DNA of 23,459 bases from Chondrus crispus (GCF_000350225.1 NW_005178576.1:1-23459), one strand, 5' to 3'. Counted from the first letter of the stretch, positions 1 to 8,400 are shown. The notes: a model not told the origin generated them from the sequence alone. A program made the numbers and translations.

Positions 1-61
1 TTTACGGAGATTGGAACGATCAGAAAGGCAGAAGCACCGCGCGACGAAGGACGGCGTTAGA

Positions 62-2698
62 CTAGCGGCTCGTACCGCCAGGAGGAGCCCCTGGCCCCCG
101 AACGTAATCACGCTGGGGACAGTAACTCGGATGGCAAGGCAGCTCCGTTTCCACCTCGTCCAAGGGTGGCATAGCCACTTCACGTTGACGGGACCAAGGA
201 CGTTCCGGCCCCGTCGGGTCGGAAGGGGGGACGTACCCCACGCCTTCATAGGGGTCTCGGAGAGGCTGACGCGGCGCCGAGGTCGGCGGAGGATGAGAAG
301 ACGAGCCCACGCGGAGGGACCGGAGCTCGTCACGCTCACGTCGGTACCGATCCCGCTCCGCACTGGCGCGTTCCAGGCAGCTGGCTTGGTTAAGGGAGGT
401 CGTACGTAGACCCTCCAGTTCGCTCTGCGCCCGCTGTAGCTGCGAGGAGAGGGCAGCCCGTTCCGATACAAGGCGACGCGCCTCGGCACTACGAGCCAAG
501 TACCACGCTGCCAAAGTGCCGAGCAATCCATCGACCCGCCACGTACGGCCTGTCGAGCTCCCCAACGCCCGAGCAAGGTCAGGAACGGCCCTGACTTCCT
601 CCGGCGTTAAGGTGAGGTGCTGGACGGGACCTTCCCTTGCGAAGGGCCCTCCGGTTGTGCTCAGAGGAGGAAGAGGCGGCGCAATGGACCCCGTCGTAGC
701 ACCGTAATTTGCGTCGGACGTGAGCGGAGTGCGAAAAGGATTCGACCCACCGAACGGAGTCACCCGAGTCTCGCTATCAAGGTCCCTATATCGCTTCCTC
801 CGGGCTTCCCGAGCCGCGGATCCCACGCCGCCACCACGGGTGTGGCCACCGCCGGATTGATTGGGGCGGGCCACGAAAGTGTCTGCACGCACGTCGTACG
901 CCAGGAACACGCTTCGGATTCCGGTAGTGTAATCTGTCCAAGAGCGTTGATGGCACTCTGCCTTGTCGAGGGACCGGTGCATCACGTCGAGCACGAAGGA
1001 ATAAGACCACGGCACGTGCTGTGTGCCCTGCTCGAGCGGGTGCAACGGTACGTCGGGGAGCCCCGGAACGACCCTCCCGAGGAAGGACAGCACCGCACCG
1101 GGCTGTACGAAGACTCTTCCGTTGATGGAGATCTCGTTTACGAATGCGTTTCCAACGGACCAAGCCCACTCCCGCTCAACGTTATTGAGGAGGTCATCGC
1201 GTGCGGGATGTTGGGGGTCCTCACAAGCGAACCCGAAGTGTTTTAGAGCGAATGGGAGTAACACGTGTACTCCCAGGGACGGGAAAGCGTCCAGAATCGT
1301 TTCCGGTAATCCTGGGAAGTCGCTCTTCGATAAGCCTCGCTCGAACGAGGCCGACTGGAGGACGCGACCATCTTCCTCCCCCGCCTGACGATAAGCCGAC
1401 CAGTCATGCGGAGCCACGGCGATGGAATGCAGCCGCATTAACGAACAGGCGGACTTCTGCAGAGCCGCCCGGGTCTTAGAGTATGCATACGGCCGGGGGC
1501 TCACGTACAACCCCGGCACTTCGGCAAGGACAAATCGTCGAGGCGCACGGGGGCCGGGGTGGAACAAGTACACCGCCATGCGGTCGACGTATTCCACCTC
1601 CCCTAAACTGTACGCGAACGTCCGATCACTCGGAATCTCGTCCGGTAGCTGATATGGAGCGCCGCTCCCCTCGCCCAGCAAACGTGCCAAGGCGAGCGAG
1701 GCCTCGTCGGCCAGTCCCTCCTCGTATATTGTGCGAATACGTAACAAGTCGGGACGAACTTGCGTCATCGAGAGGATGTCGCCGACGGTGATTCCGGACC
1801 GGGCGTGACGACGCCACGCATACCTCAGACGGCTGAGAGGTAGAGGCGTCGACCGCTCGAGCGGCACACCTAACCACAACGTAGTGGTTGCTGCGGCCTC
1901 TTGATCGAGGCCACCACTATCCCGAGTCGACTCGGGAAGAGCCCCAGGACGCCGACAACTCCCACAAGCCCCGTAAGAGCCCGGGACCGCCCTGTACGCC
2001 TCACTCCCGCGTACCGACGCCGATGCTTCGCGAGGCTGCTCACCCCCAACGGGGCCTGACTCGTGCCAGGCCCGCTCGACGCCTCCGACCGCGTCCCTCG
2101 GACCTCCGCGGCGAACAGCACCCTCGACGGGCGGGTCGGACTGTGGCGTGATCACGGGGGCAGCGAGGGCAACGACACCCAGCTCCGCGGACAATGTGGA
2201 TTCGCGGGAGCGGCGCCCCTGTTGGAACGGAGGCAGGGACGTCGCCGCGCGTACAGTAGGCGCAGCATGATTCGGAGGACGCCCGCCTCTCGGCGCGACC
2301 TCGGCAATCGGGTACGTATTCGTGGTGGCCGGGGCGGAAGAACGGGGGTCGGTGCCACCGTCCGGCAAAGGACGGTGAATGACAGGCACCGACGTCAGCG
2401 GATCCGACATGACGGAGAGATCAACGGACGTCGCGACGAAAGCAGCGCGGAGAGGCGGTGAAACCGCCACGCGGAACGGGAACTCCAAGCGGAGGAAGCC
2501 GTCTGATCGCGGGGCCCAAGGGGAGAGGCGCAAGGCAGATAGGGAGAGACGATCGGTTAGCAAGCGCACGACCGCGCGTCGCGATGAAGAGGATAAGGAC
2601 CACTGGACGCGGTCGTGAGGGCTAAGAGGAAGGCGCGTGATATCTACAAGCTCGGGCATTTCCACTCCCGTCAAGCACGTGTGGACGTGGACGTCCAC
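62..2698 (-). CDS. Large antisense ORF (878 aa) next to the 3' LTR; function unknown
   Basis: I do not recognise this protein. It reads minus, opposite to its element, and its first ATG lies 17 nt from the LTR. A second Met at residue 14 (MPELVDITRLPLSPH) is an equally good start. Residues 1-100 are compact; 100-275 are Pro/Gly/Arg/Ala-rich and probably disordered; 275-610 have the balanced hydrophobic/charged make-up of a folded domain, with aromatic clusters (VEYVDRMAVYLFHPG near 368, VEREWAWSVGNAF near 507); 735-797 are a probable coiled coil of charged heptads; 800-878 are Pro-rich. There is no transmembrane segment, signal peptide or zinc knuckle. It is uninterrupted, although neighbouring elements are full of stops, and no plus-strand frame here exceeds 209 codons. 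Antisense ORFs in 3' regions are known from some plant Ty3/gypsy elements. A captured host gene or an independent insertion is the alternative. Confidence 0.6.
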   Translation of the reverse strand: MDVHVHTCLTGVEMPELVDITRLPLSPHDRVQWSLSSSSRRAVVRLLTDRLSLSALRLSPWAPRSDGFLRLEFPFRVAVSPPLRAAFVATSVDLSVMSDPLTSVPVIHRPLPDGGTDPRSSAPATTNTYPIAEVAPRGGRPPNHAAPTVRAATSLPPFQQGRRSRESTLSAELGVVALAAPVITPQSDPPVEGAVRRGGPRDAVGGVERAWHESGPVGGEQPREASASVRGSEAYRAVPGSYGACGSCRRPGALPESTRDSGGLDQEAAATTTLWLGVPLERSTPLPLSRLRYAWRRHARSGITVGDILSMTQVRPDLLRIRTIYEEGLADEASLALARLLGEGSGAPYQLPDEIPSDRTFAYSLGEVEYVDRMAVYLFHPGPRAPRRFVLAEVPGLYVSPRPYAYSKTRAALQKSACSLMRLHSIAVAPHDWSAYRQAGEEDGRVLQSASFERGLSKSDFPGLPETILDAFPSLGVHVLLPFALKHFGFACEDPQHPARDDLLNNVEREWAWSVGNAFVNEISINGRVFVQPGAVLSFLGRVVPGLPDVPLHPLEQGTQHVPWSYSFVLDVMHRSLDKAECHQRSWTDYTTGIRSVFLAYDVRADTFVARPNQSGGGHTRGGGVGSAAREARRKRYRDLDSETRVTPFGGSNPFRTPLTSDANYGATTGSIAPPLPPLSTTGGPFAREGPVQHLTLTPEEVRAVPDLARALGSSTGRTWRVDGLLGTLAAWYLARSAEARRLVSERAALSSQLQRAQSELEGLRTTSLNQASCLERASAERDRYRRERDELRSLRVGSSSHPPPTSAPRQPLRDPYEGVGYVPPSDPTGPERPWSRQREVAMPPLDEVETELPCHPSYCPQRDYVRGPGAPPGGTSR

Positions 2699-2700
2699 GC

Positions 2701-2715
2701 TTGAAGGGCGGGTGG
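2701..2715 (+). other. Candidate polypurine tract before the 3' LTR
   Basis: The 15 bases before the LTR (TTGAAGGGCGGGTGG) are mostly purine, as expected of the plus-strand primer of reverse transcription. The tract is short and interrupted by pyrimidines, so it is supported mainly by its position. Confidence 0.4.
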
Positions 2716-2759
2716 TGTAGTATAACTACCAAAAGGATTAGATTAGAAATTGGATCCGG

Positions 2760-2785
2760 CTCTGTAAGGTACGGACCTTACAGAG
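2760..2785. repeat. Hairpin in the LTR U3 region
   Basis: Two 11-nt arms (CTCTGTAAGGT and ACCTTACAGAG) flank a 4-nt loop and pair perfectly. It lies upstream of the TATA box. A GGGGCG/CGCCCC stem follows at 2805-2820, flanked by CACGTG-like words. Function is unknown. Confidence 0.6.
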
Positions 2786-2895
2786 GGCCTGTACCACACG
2801 TGTAGGGGCGCACGCGCCCCCACGTGTACCATACGTGTACGACGCGTATACAGTCAGCCCTGTCCGCTGACAGTGCCGACTACTGTAGTACCGCA

Positions 2896-2917
2896 TAGTA
2901 CAGTACGTACTGTACTA
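2896..2917. repeat. 22-bp perfect palindrome upstream of the LTR TATA box
   Basis: The palindrome is centred on the GTAC step at 2906/2907 and built of AGTAC/GTACT words. It ends 19 nt upstream of the TATA-like sequence, a position that could suit a dimeric transcription factor or a cruciform. It is not conserved in the related LTR at 7790-8408. Confidence 0.6.
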
Positions 2918-2936
2918 AGTTACGATAGACTAATTG

Positions 2937-2945
2937 TATATTAAA
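2937..2945 (+). promoter_or_regulatory. TATA-like element of LTR B1
   Basis: TATATTAAA lies about 220 bp into the LTR and is identical in sequence and relative position to the one at 8001-8009. It is followed in both LTRs by a GC-rich block (CCGGCGGCGG), the likely U3/R transition. It is conserved while surrounding sequence has diverged. Confidence 0.5.
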
Positions 2946-3301
2946 TAACGGAGCGGACCGGCGGCGGCGAAGGGGACAAGCACGGACTTGTCCACGACCG
3001 ACCGCCTAGGTCTGACTTCCAGCTTATCCTAAGGAAGCTTCCGTTAGCTACCTTAAGGCGAGACCGAGCGCGGGTAGAGGACGCGCGAGCACGCGAGCGA
3101 GCCTAGATCCACCTCCGCCCGTCAGCGCTGGAACGTAACCCAGCGCTGCTCCGGGGCGTCGAGGCGTAGATCGGCCCGCGCGTGTGCGCGTCCTCCCCCC
3201 GATCCCGCTCTACCACGCTACCCGGGCCCGTGCTCCGGTTTCGTTAGCTGGTCCGACTTCCCCCGTCTTCTCGTACGTACGGGTCTTCCAGGACTAAGCA
3301 T

Positions 3302-3325
3302 ACACCCCTATCCGTTTAGGGGTGT
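3302..3325. other. Stem-loop just inside the LTR end (B1)
   Basis: ACACCCCTA and TAGGGGTGT form a perfect 9-bp stem with a 6-nt loop, ending 10 nt before the LTR terminus. The B2 LTR has an 8-bp stem of different sequence at the same place, so pairing rather than sequence is kept. A role in 3'-end formation or in R/U5 RNA structure is inference. Confidence 0.6.
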
Positions 3326-3335
3326 TTATGCTACA

Positions 3336-4374
3336 CGGAGGACGTACGGTGCTTATTGAGAAGTTTCGCCACTGATGAGGCGATCGGCCAAGCCGTGCTC
3401 GCGTTGGGAGAAGTTCAGCAGAGACCGTCTGACGACGAGATGGAATTCTACATCCGTCTGACAGACGCGAGTAATAGATGCGGAAATGTTTATTCAATGG
3501 AAGAGCAGATGACTATGTTAATCGAGGGGCTAGATGCAAGCATCAAGCCCATGGTGTCTCATTATCGTCAAGATAATCGGGACATTTCGTTTTTAAGGGT
3601 GGTAAATTACGCTAAGGCGCATGGCTCGGCGAGCCGCGCCAAGGATAGAAAGACCAATAAGGTCACCATCCAAGCACCAACGACGCTGAGGGTGGGGAGC
3701 AAGCCGAAGGCACCTCACCCGATTCGGAAAAATCGCGCCGCAGTTCATCTGGCAGATTCAATTTCAGGGTCAGAGGGACGCAGTGCGCAAAGGAGCAACG
3801 AAAATTATTATGACGTAGCTTTTGTCGCCGAAGGCGAATTTATGAGCGATCGGAGTGCTACGGATACGGAGAATACGGAGGGAGTGGGACGTCAACTGTA
3901 CAGACGCCTACGCGCGCGACGGAGTCGTGAAGCGACACCACGGATCCCGTATTAGCATTCCAAGGGCGCGGCCACAGGCCGGCGCCGCGCCTCCCGATGG
4001 AGGACAAGGGTACCCAGTTCCGACGTCCAGGCTGGACAGGAAGGCCGCGGGTCAATGGACGGCCGAGGCCGCAGTACCCCGTCAAGAAGCATGGGCTCAT
4101 ATGCTTTCATTGCTACGAAAAGGGGCACGCCGCGCCCAAGTGCATACGTTCCCTTCCGGAAATACACAAGGTTCTGGGGAACTACGAGGCGTTGTCTCCG
4201 ATGGAGAGACTAGGGATTCCATCGACCAATTATTTGAGGGTCAAGAATTGGTTCGATTCTCAGACGGCGAGCACACCGAGGGCCTCCGCCAACGGGTCGA
4301 ACCGACCGTCAAGAGGTCCAGCCGCGGGGCCCTGGTCGGAGGATAAGAAGAACCCGCAGCAGCAGGAAAAATAG
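3336..4374 (+). pseudogene. gag: gag fragment of A2 (C-terminal capsid and zinc knuckle)
   Basis: Gag forms the virus-like particle and binds the element's RNA. The N-terminal half is missing because B1 inserted in the capsid region. The frame (2) from about 3356 encodes capsid sequence matching A1 residues 416 onward (SFATDEAI...). About one base is missing near 3870-3885 relative to A1, after which the reading continues in frame 1 (3997-4374). The apparent stop at 3953-3955 lies in the now-wrong frame. The nucleocapsid has a canonical CCHC knuckle (CFHCYEKGHAAPKC), including the Gly that A1 lacks. The stop TAG at 4372-4374 is at the same place as in A1. Confidence 0.8.
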
Positions 4375-6250
4375 AGAGGGGAATCTCGCATGAGTCGCGA
4401 GAGACACAGGGTCGACGTACTGTGCCCGGGGTTCAGCCCCGTTCCCCGTCTTTGAGGGAAAAATCAGGCCTCGATGAGGAGGTTGTTGGATTGGTGGATA
4501 AGCCGAAGGGGCCGACTCAAGTCAAGAAAATCTTGAGTCGAGTCAGGGATCGTCCGCTGGAAGAAATTCGGAGACCCTGTTACAGGGTTAGACGAAGGGA
4601 GTGTCCCGAGAAGATCTTGGTTCTTGCGCGAAAAAACTACAAAATTTGCGCGGATATCGGACCAACGGTCAAATTGATGAGCCCGGTGTTGTCTGTATTA
4701 GACACCGGCGCGAGACCAAACCTTGTGCCAAAATCGGAACTCCCAGCTGGAATGGAATCTGTCGTGTCCTTCGGAGCGACCCAGGACGTCGGCGATGCGA
4801 ACAACCGGCCGCCCCGAACTCTCAGCACCATCAAAATGCCTGTGAGGCTTGGACGTTTCGTGGCCGCAGCCGATTTTACTGTATGCGAAAAACTCGCAAT
4901 CCGCTAATTCTAGGCGCGGACTACTGTGACCGGTTTGTGGAAGCAATTTATCCAAGGAAGAAAACGGTTGAGTTGTGGGATTTCTCGGAGGTTCCGATAG
5001 TAAGGCGGTTCTCGCCGAAAAAAGGGAAGAAGAATCTCGTCCCGGGAGAGGACGAGGATGATGGGAAGGGGGGGTGAATTTCCCCCAAATTAAAAGTAGC
5101 AAGAGCCACGACTATCGCGCCCACGACGCAACGCGTCGTTGAATGGACCTCAAAGAGGGCGAGCTTGGTTGTGGTTCAGCCGTATGTGCCTTCGTATGAA
5201 AGGCATGGATTGATTTGTACGAATGGGGTTGTCCAGGTTGAGCCTGACAGGCCATTTCGTTTACTCAATTCTAATTTTAGGAAGTACCCTGTTAGGGTTC
5301 AAAAGGGCCAAGTGGTGGCAGAATTATTACCGCTCCCAAGAGCGGTGCTCGAGAGCAAAACCACCATCGGTGACGTTCTCGGAATTCAAGAAAGGCAGAA
5401 GGAAAATTTTCCTAATTCTACCAAGACGCCTACGGGCGAGACAAGATGCGAACAGTCGGATCAAGGCCGCGAGGACCAGCCTCGCGAACGGTGGGCAGCG
5501 CTCTCCGCGTCGGCATCTACGGAGCCGGAACGCAGGATTGAGCAGCCACTGCCGGACGTGGAGGAACTCGACCTGAGCCACGTGCCGGACCGGCTGCGCG
5601 AATAATTCCGTCAGATGTTGAAGAAGTATTCAAGGATGTGGGATAGGACGCTTGGTGAAATTAATACCACAGTCCATCGGATCGAGTTGATCCCTGAGAC
5701 TCGCCTCATTGCACAAGCTCCGTACCGGGCCGGACCGAAGGCCCCAGAGATTGAAGAATTGGAGGTGCAGAAGATGTTGGAAGCAGGAGTTATTGAGCCG
5801 GCACAATCAGAGTGGGCATCGCCCGTATTGCTGGTTCCGAAACCGTATGGATCGATGCGCTTCTGCGTCTAATATCGGAAATTGAATGCAGTTACAGTTA
5901 GGGATACGTACCCCTTACCAAGGATGGACGAGTGTTTAGACTCGCTTGGTGACACCAAAGTTTTTTCGGCGTTGGACGCCATTTCAGGATATTGGCAGAT
6001 GCCAATTCCAGAGAATGACCGTGACAAGACGGCCTTTTCATGCCATTCCGGTTTATATTGATTCGCAAGGATGCCCTTTGGGCTTACAAATGCGCCAGCG
6101 ACGTTTCAGAGAGCAATGGATATTTGCTTTCGCCGTTCCGTTGGAAATCTTGCTTAGTCTATTTAGACGACATCATTTTCTTCAGCAAGTCTTGGGAGGA
6201 GCACATGATTCATGTTGACGAAATCCTCTCAGTTCTGGAGAAAGCAGGAG
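4375..6250 (+). pseudogene. pol: pol fragment of A2 (protease to partial RT)
   Basis: Pol starts in the -1 frame relative to gag. The protease has its active site DTGA at 4701. A missing base near 4900 breaks the LILGADYCDRF motif. Further damage: a frame ending at TGA 5075-5077; TAA at 5603-5605 where A1 has CAG; TAA at 5870-5872 in place of the Asp codon of FCVDYRRLN; a TGA near 6060 where A1 has CGC; and a base missing near 6130. The RT catalytic YLDD is still present at 6160-6171. The sequence stops at the LTR C junction after VLEKAG, so the rest of RT, RNase H and integrase are absent. It is clearly dead. Confidence 0.85.
4384..4402 (+). promoter_or_regulatory. Conserved stem-loop after the gag stop (A2)
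   Basis: TCTCGC and GCGAGA pair with a 7-nt loop, starting 9 nt after the gag stop. A second stem (CGGGG/CCCCG) follows at 4427-4441. Both recur at the same spacing in A1. They are candidate stimulators for expressing the -1-frame pol; no experimental support is available. Confidence 0.4.
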
Positions 6251-6502
6251 TGTAGTGCACTGTACTCGGTACCGCGACAGCTGTCCTAATCTCGCCAAAA
6301 TCGGGCTCGCCGCCTCCACGTGTTCCACGGGTACCCGTGGACTCCCCTGCCGCTCTACCGGACCTCCCCGTGGACACGTGTAATCCCTCCGCAACCCATA
6401 GGGCCTATGGGGGCTGTACTTGGTCCCCTCGGGGCTACACCCGTTATTTCCTAGTTATTCTAATTTACAGTATAATTTAGCTTCGCCATTACGGCCACGG
6501 GG

Positions 6503-6514
6503 GACTATATAGTC
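6503..6514 (+). promoter_or_regulatory. TATA box inside a 12-bp palindrome (LTR C)
   Basis: GACTATATAGTC is a perfect palindrome holding a TATATA-type box about 250 bp into the LTR, comparable in position to the boxes of LTRs A and B. Confidence 0.45.
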
Positions 6515-6862
6515 AACTTGATAATCAAAGTAAAGAGGCACGAAGCCTCGGGTCTTTTACCTTGGTTTCTGGATTCCAGGTTGTAGCCTCGACTCGGTAC
6601 TGGCTCGCCATACCGCCCGAGCCATCTACACCCCTGGAATCCGAACTGCTTTTCCCCGCGCGCGTCGACCCAACTGCGCGAGTGGTACGTTAACTACTGT
6701 GCTGTCCGTTCTGTTAGTTCTGTTTTTCCTTTAATTCTTCCTCTTTATTGCTGACTCTAGTTCTACATTTCTACTGCGCAAGCCGCGCCCGGATCCTGGT
6801 TCCGGTCACCCACCGGGTGGTCTCCCGAATTCCCTTACGCGTACGAACGCGCGTCGCTCTGC

Positions 6863-6887
6863 CTACAGCCGCCACACGTGGCTGTAG
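6863..6887. other. Stem-loop just inside the LTR end (C)
   Basis: CTACAGCC and GGCTGTAG form a perfect 8-bp stem with a 9-nt loop, 9 nt before the LTR terminus. It matches the position of the stem-loops in B1 and B2 but not their sequence. Confidence 0.55.
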
Positions 6888-6899
6888 TGCACGACATTT

Positions 6900-6913
6900 T
6901 GGTCTCCCGACCT
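6900..6913 (+). other. tRNA primer-binding site of element C
   Basis: TGGTCTCCCGACCT stands 3 nt after the LTR. It begins TGG, complementary to a tRNA CCA end, and implies a tRNA 3' end of AGGTCGGGAGACCA. The same word follows the other two 5' LTRs. I cannot name the tRNA from memory. Confidence 0.75.
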
Positions 6914-7029
6914 GAACACAGTCGATACTCTCGTGCATCCGAGTGACCTCTTTCTTCCCTGACCTACTTCCCTTTCTATCTATCCTCCCTGCGCCTTTCC
7001 CTCACGCACTGACCGTAGGTGTATTCGTC

Positions 7030-7794
7030 ATGGTGACCAGCTCCGAGTCGTCCCATTACACTCTTCCGAGAGACGTCCCAGCGCCCGTCGCGGCGTGGAT
7101 CACGTGGAACCGCCGCGAAGGCCTCCGTGAAGCCGAGATGTTCTCTCTCAACTTAATCGAGGAGAAACTCAACTCGCACACCGCCAAGACACGCGAGATG
7201 TTGGACAGCCTTGTTGCTGGTAAGATCGCCGCTCAGGCGGAGGTACAGTCCCAACAGGGACGTGATCGCCTCGCCGCACTAGAAGGCGTTCTCACTCGAG
7301 CGTGGCAGAAGGACATCGGGTCCACCGTCGACAAGACACTCCTTCCTCTACGGGAGGAAGTAGATCGCCTGACGCAGGAAGTCAACGACCTCCGTCGGCG
7401 TAACCTCGCCCTGGAATCGGCGCAAACACGACCCGCCCCCGCTAGACAAGACGAGTCGACCGCGTCGAAGCCAAGATCTAACCCGCAGTTACATGCGTTA
7501 CAACCGTTGGACGAAAATGTACTGTTCGCCGACGTCACCAAATCGGCCCTCACGGCCGCCGGGATTCCGCTCCCCGATCCCCTGACGATGGAGGGACAAC
7601 GGGATCCTATCCCGGACCTAGCGGCCGCCCGAGGCCCGTCGCCAAGATCGTCCCGTGACAAGAAGGTCAAGACGGAAGGCCACCACAAGTCCGGCCACGG
7701 AAGCCGACCTGGACCGGAGGATTTCTCCGGTTACTCGGGCGGATCCCTGCCCTCAGCTTCAGAATCCGACTCCTATTCGGACTCCGAAGTGTAG
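7030..7794 (+). pseudogene. gag: Truncated gag of element C (254 codons)
   Basis: I chose the ATG at 7030 (MVTSSESSHY). The same frame is open from 6943, but that stretch is pyrimidine-rich leader ending in an acceptor-like CCGTAG at 7014-7019. Residues about 25-135 look like a long coiled coil (EEKLNSHTAKTREML, LREEVDRLTQEVNDLRRRN). A Pro/Arg linker and a Ser/Asp/Glu-rich segment follow. This coil, basic, acidic order is also that of A1 Gag residues 62-250. There is no capsid core or zinc knuckle, because LTR B2 begins inside the gene. The terminal TAG (7792-7794) belongs to the invading LTR's TGTAG end. It has no homology I recognise beyond this architecture. Confidence 0.7.
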
Positions 7795-8000
7795 CATAAT
7801 CGCGAAGGTGATTATTTACTGCTGGAGGCGGCTACTGTACACACATGACACGTTTTACAACGCGTGCGCGCGCGGCTGTAAGTACGCGCTTGATGCTCGC
7901 TGTGCATGTGTACAGCCGGGCAATCCGGAGTAAGGAACGCGAGCTTACCGTGTAAGCCACTAGATAGATATTGTAGTATGTATGGTAGATTATTTACTTG

Positions 8001-8009
8001 TATATTAAA
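8001..8009 (+). promoter_or_regulatory. TATA-like element of LTR B2
   Basis: TATATTAAA about 210 bp into the LTR, identical to the box in LTR B1 and followed by the same CCGGCGGCGG block. Confidence 0.5.
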
Positions 8010-8375
8010 CGACAGGGCGACCGGCGGCGGTGGGAGAAAAAGGACAAGCACGGGCTTGGTACACGATCTTCCGCCGCAGGTCTAACTCCGTCCGCTTATT
8101 CTAAACGCGTTCTCTTAACGCGAGCGCGTTAACTAGAAACTAACGTGGGTAACGGTCGCGAAGGTTCGCGCGCGAGCTGGATCCGCCTCCGCCCGTTGGT
8201 GCTAGAACGCTAACTAGCGCCGCCCTGGGGCGTCGAGCGCGTCGAACCGCTCTACCGCGTGCTGTGTTCGCGTCCGCTCCCCACCGCTCTACCACGCTAC
8301 CACTGCCCGCGTTCTTTTCTGGTGTGTGTGTTTTTGTCCTTTCTCGCGTACACAGGTCTTCGAAGAACCACAGCA

Positions 8376-8400
8376 AAACCCCCACCGCGACCGGGGGTTT
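8376..8400. other. Stem-loop just inside the LTR end (B2)
   Basis: AAACCCCC and GGGGGTTT form a perfect 8-bp stem with a 9-nt loop, abutting the terminal ATGCTACA. Compared with B1 the bases differ while pairing is retained. Confidence 0.6.

Larger units (their letters stand above)
1..3335 (+). mobile_element. 3' portion of a Ty3/gypsy-like LTR retrotransposon (copy B1)
   Basis: The right edge is an LTR in plus orientation ending TTATGCTACA. It is followed directly by mid-gag sequence of another element (A2), so this LTR is the downstream end of an insertion. It is not a solo LTR, because the bases left of 2716 do not match the A-family gag expected upstream of the junction. The body between 1 and 2715 therefore belongs to the inserted element, whose gag, pol and 5' LTR lie left of the window. 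The LTR is homologous to the one at 7790-8408, so B1 and B2 are relatives. The family assignment follows from B2, which has a gypsy-like gag; no pol is visible in B1. Confidence 0.7.
2716..3335 (+). repeat. LTR of B1 (620 bp, 3' LTR)
   Basis: It starts TGTAGTATAA and ends TTATGCTACA, a 9/10 inverted match. It aligns with the 619-bp LTR at 7790-8408 in several blocks: the TATATTAAA box, the following CCGGCGGCGG and GGACAAGCACGG blocks, CCTCCGCCCGT, CTCTACCACGCTACC and the terminal stem-loop with TTATGCTACA. The blocks are separated by strongly diverged sequence, so the two LTRs are related families, not a pair from one insertion. No PBS follows, which fits a 3' LTR. Confidence 0.8.
3336..6250 (+). 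mobile_element. Decayed Ty3/gypsy chromovirus, internal fragment (copy A2)
   Basis: This is colinear with A1 from about 12706 to 15650: capsid half of gag, zinc knuckle, gag/pol junction, protease and RT up to just past YLDD. It begins immediately after the B1 LTR and ends immediately before LTR C, so both ends are insertion junctions. No LTR of its own is in the window. Over a 105-nt RT segment (5765-5869 against 15171-15275) I count 20 differences, 18 at third codon positions. A2 and A1 are thus separate lineages that both evolved under selection before A2 decayed. Confidence 0.85.
6251..6896 (+). repeat. LTR of element C (646 bp, 5' LTR)
   Basis: It starts TGTAGTGCAC and ends GTGCACGACA (9/10 inverted match), followed after TTT by the PBS. 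It contains a 16-bp perfect palindrome at 6325-6340 (CCACGG...CCGTGG), a second dyad near 6391-6407 (CCCATAGG/CCTATGGG), a TATA palindrome and a pyrimidine-rich segment around 6705-6770. A stem-loop stands just before its end. Confidence 0.8.
6251..7789 (+). mobile_element. 5' portion of an LTR retrotransposon (copy C)
   Basis: LTR, PBS and N-terminal gag are present; the rest was cut off by B2 inserting at 7790. It is inserted in the RT of A2: A2 and A1 align up to GCAGG(A/T)G and then LTR C begins. No downstream half is visible in the window. LTR C differs from LTRs A and B, so it is a third family, although it has the same PBS and similar termini. Confidence 0.8.

Noticed and set aside
617..1246. 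209-codon plus-strand ORF within the antisense ORF
   Set aside because: It is the longest of several overlapping shadows on the plus strand; it has Cys-, His- and Arg-rich composition without domain character and lies wholly within the better-supported minus ORF.
2716..3335. B1 LTR as a solo LTR
   Set aside because: Upstream sequence should then be A2 gag matching A1 just before 12706, and it is not.
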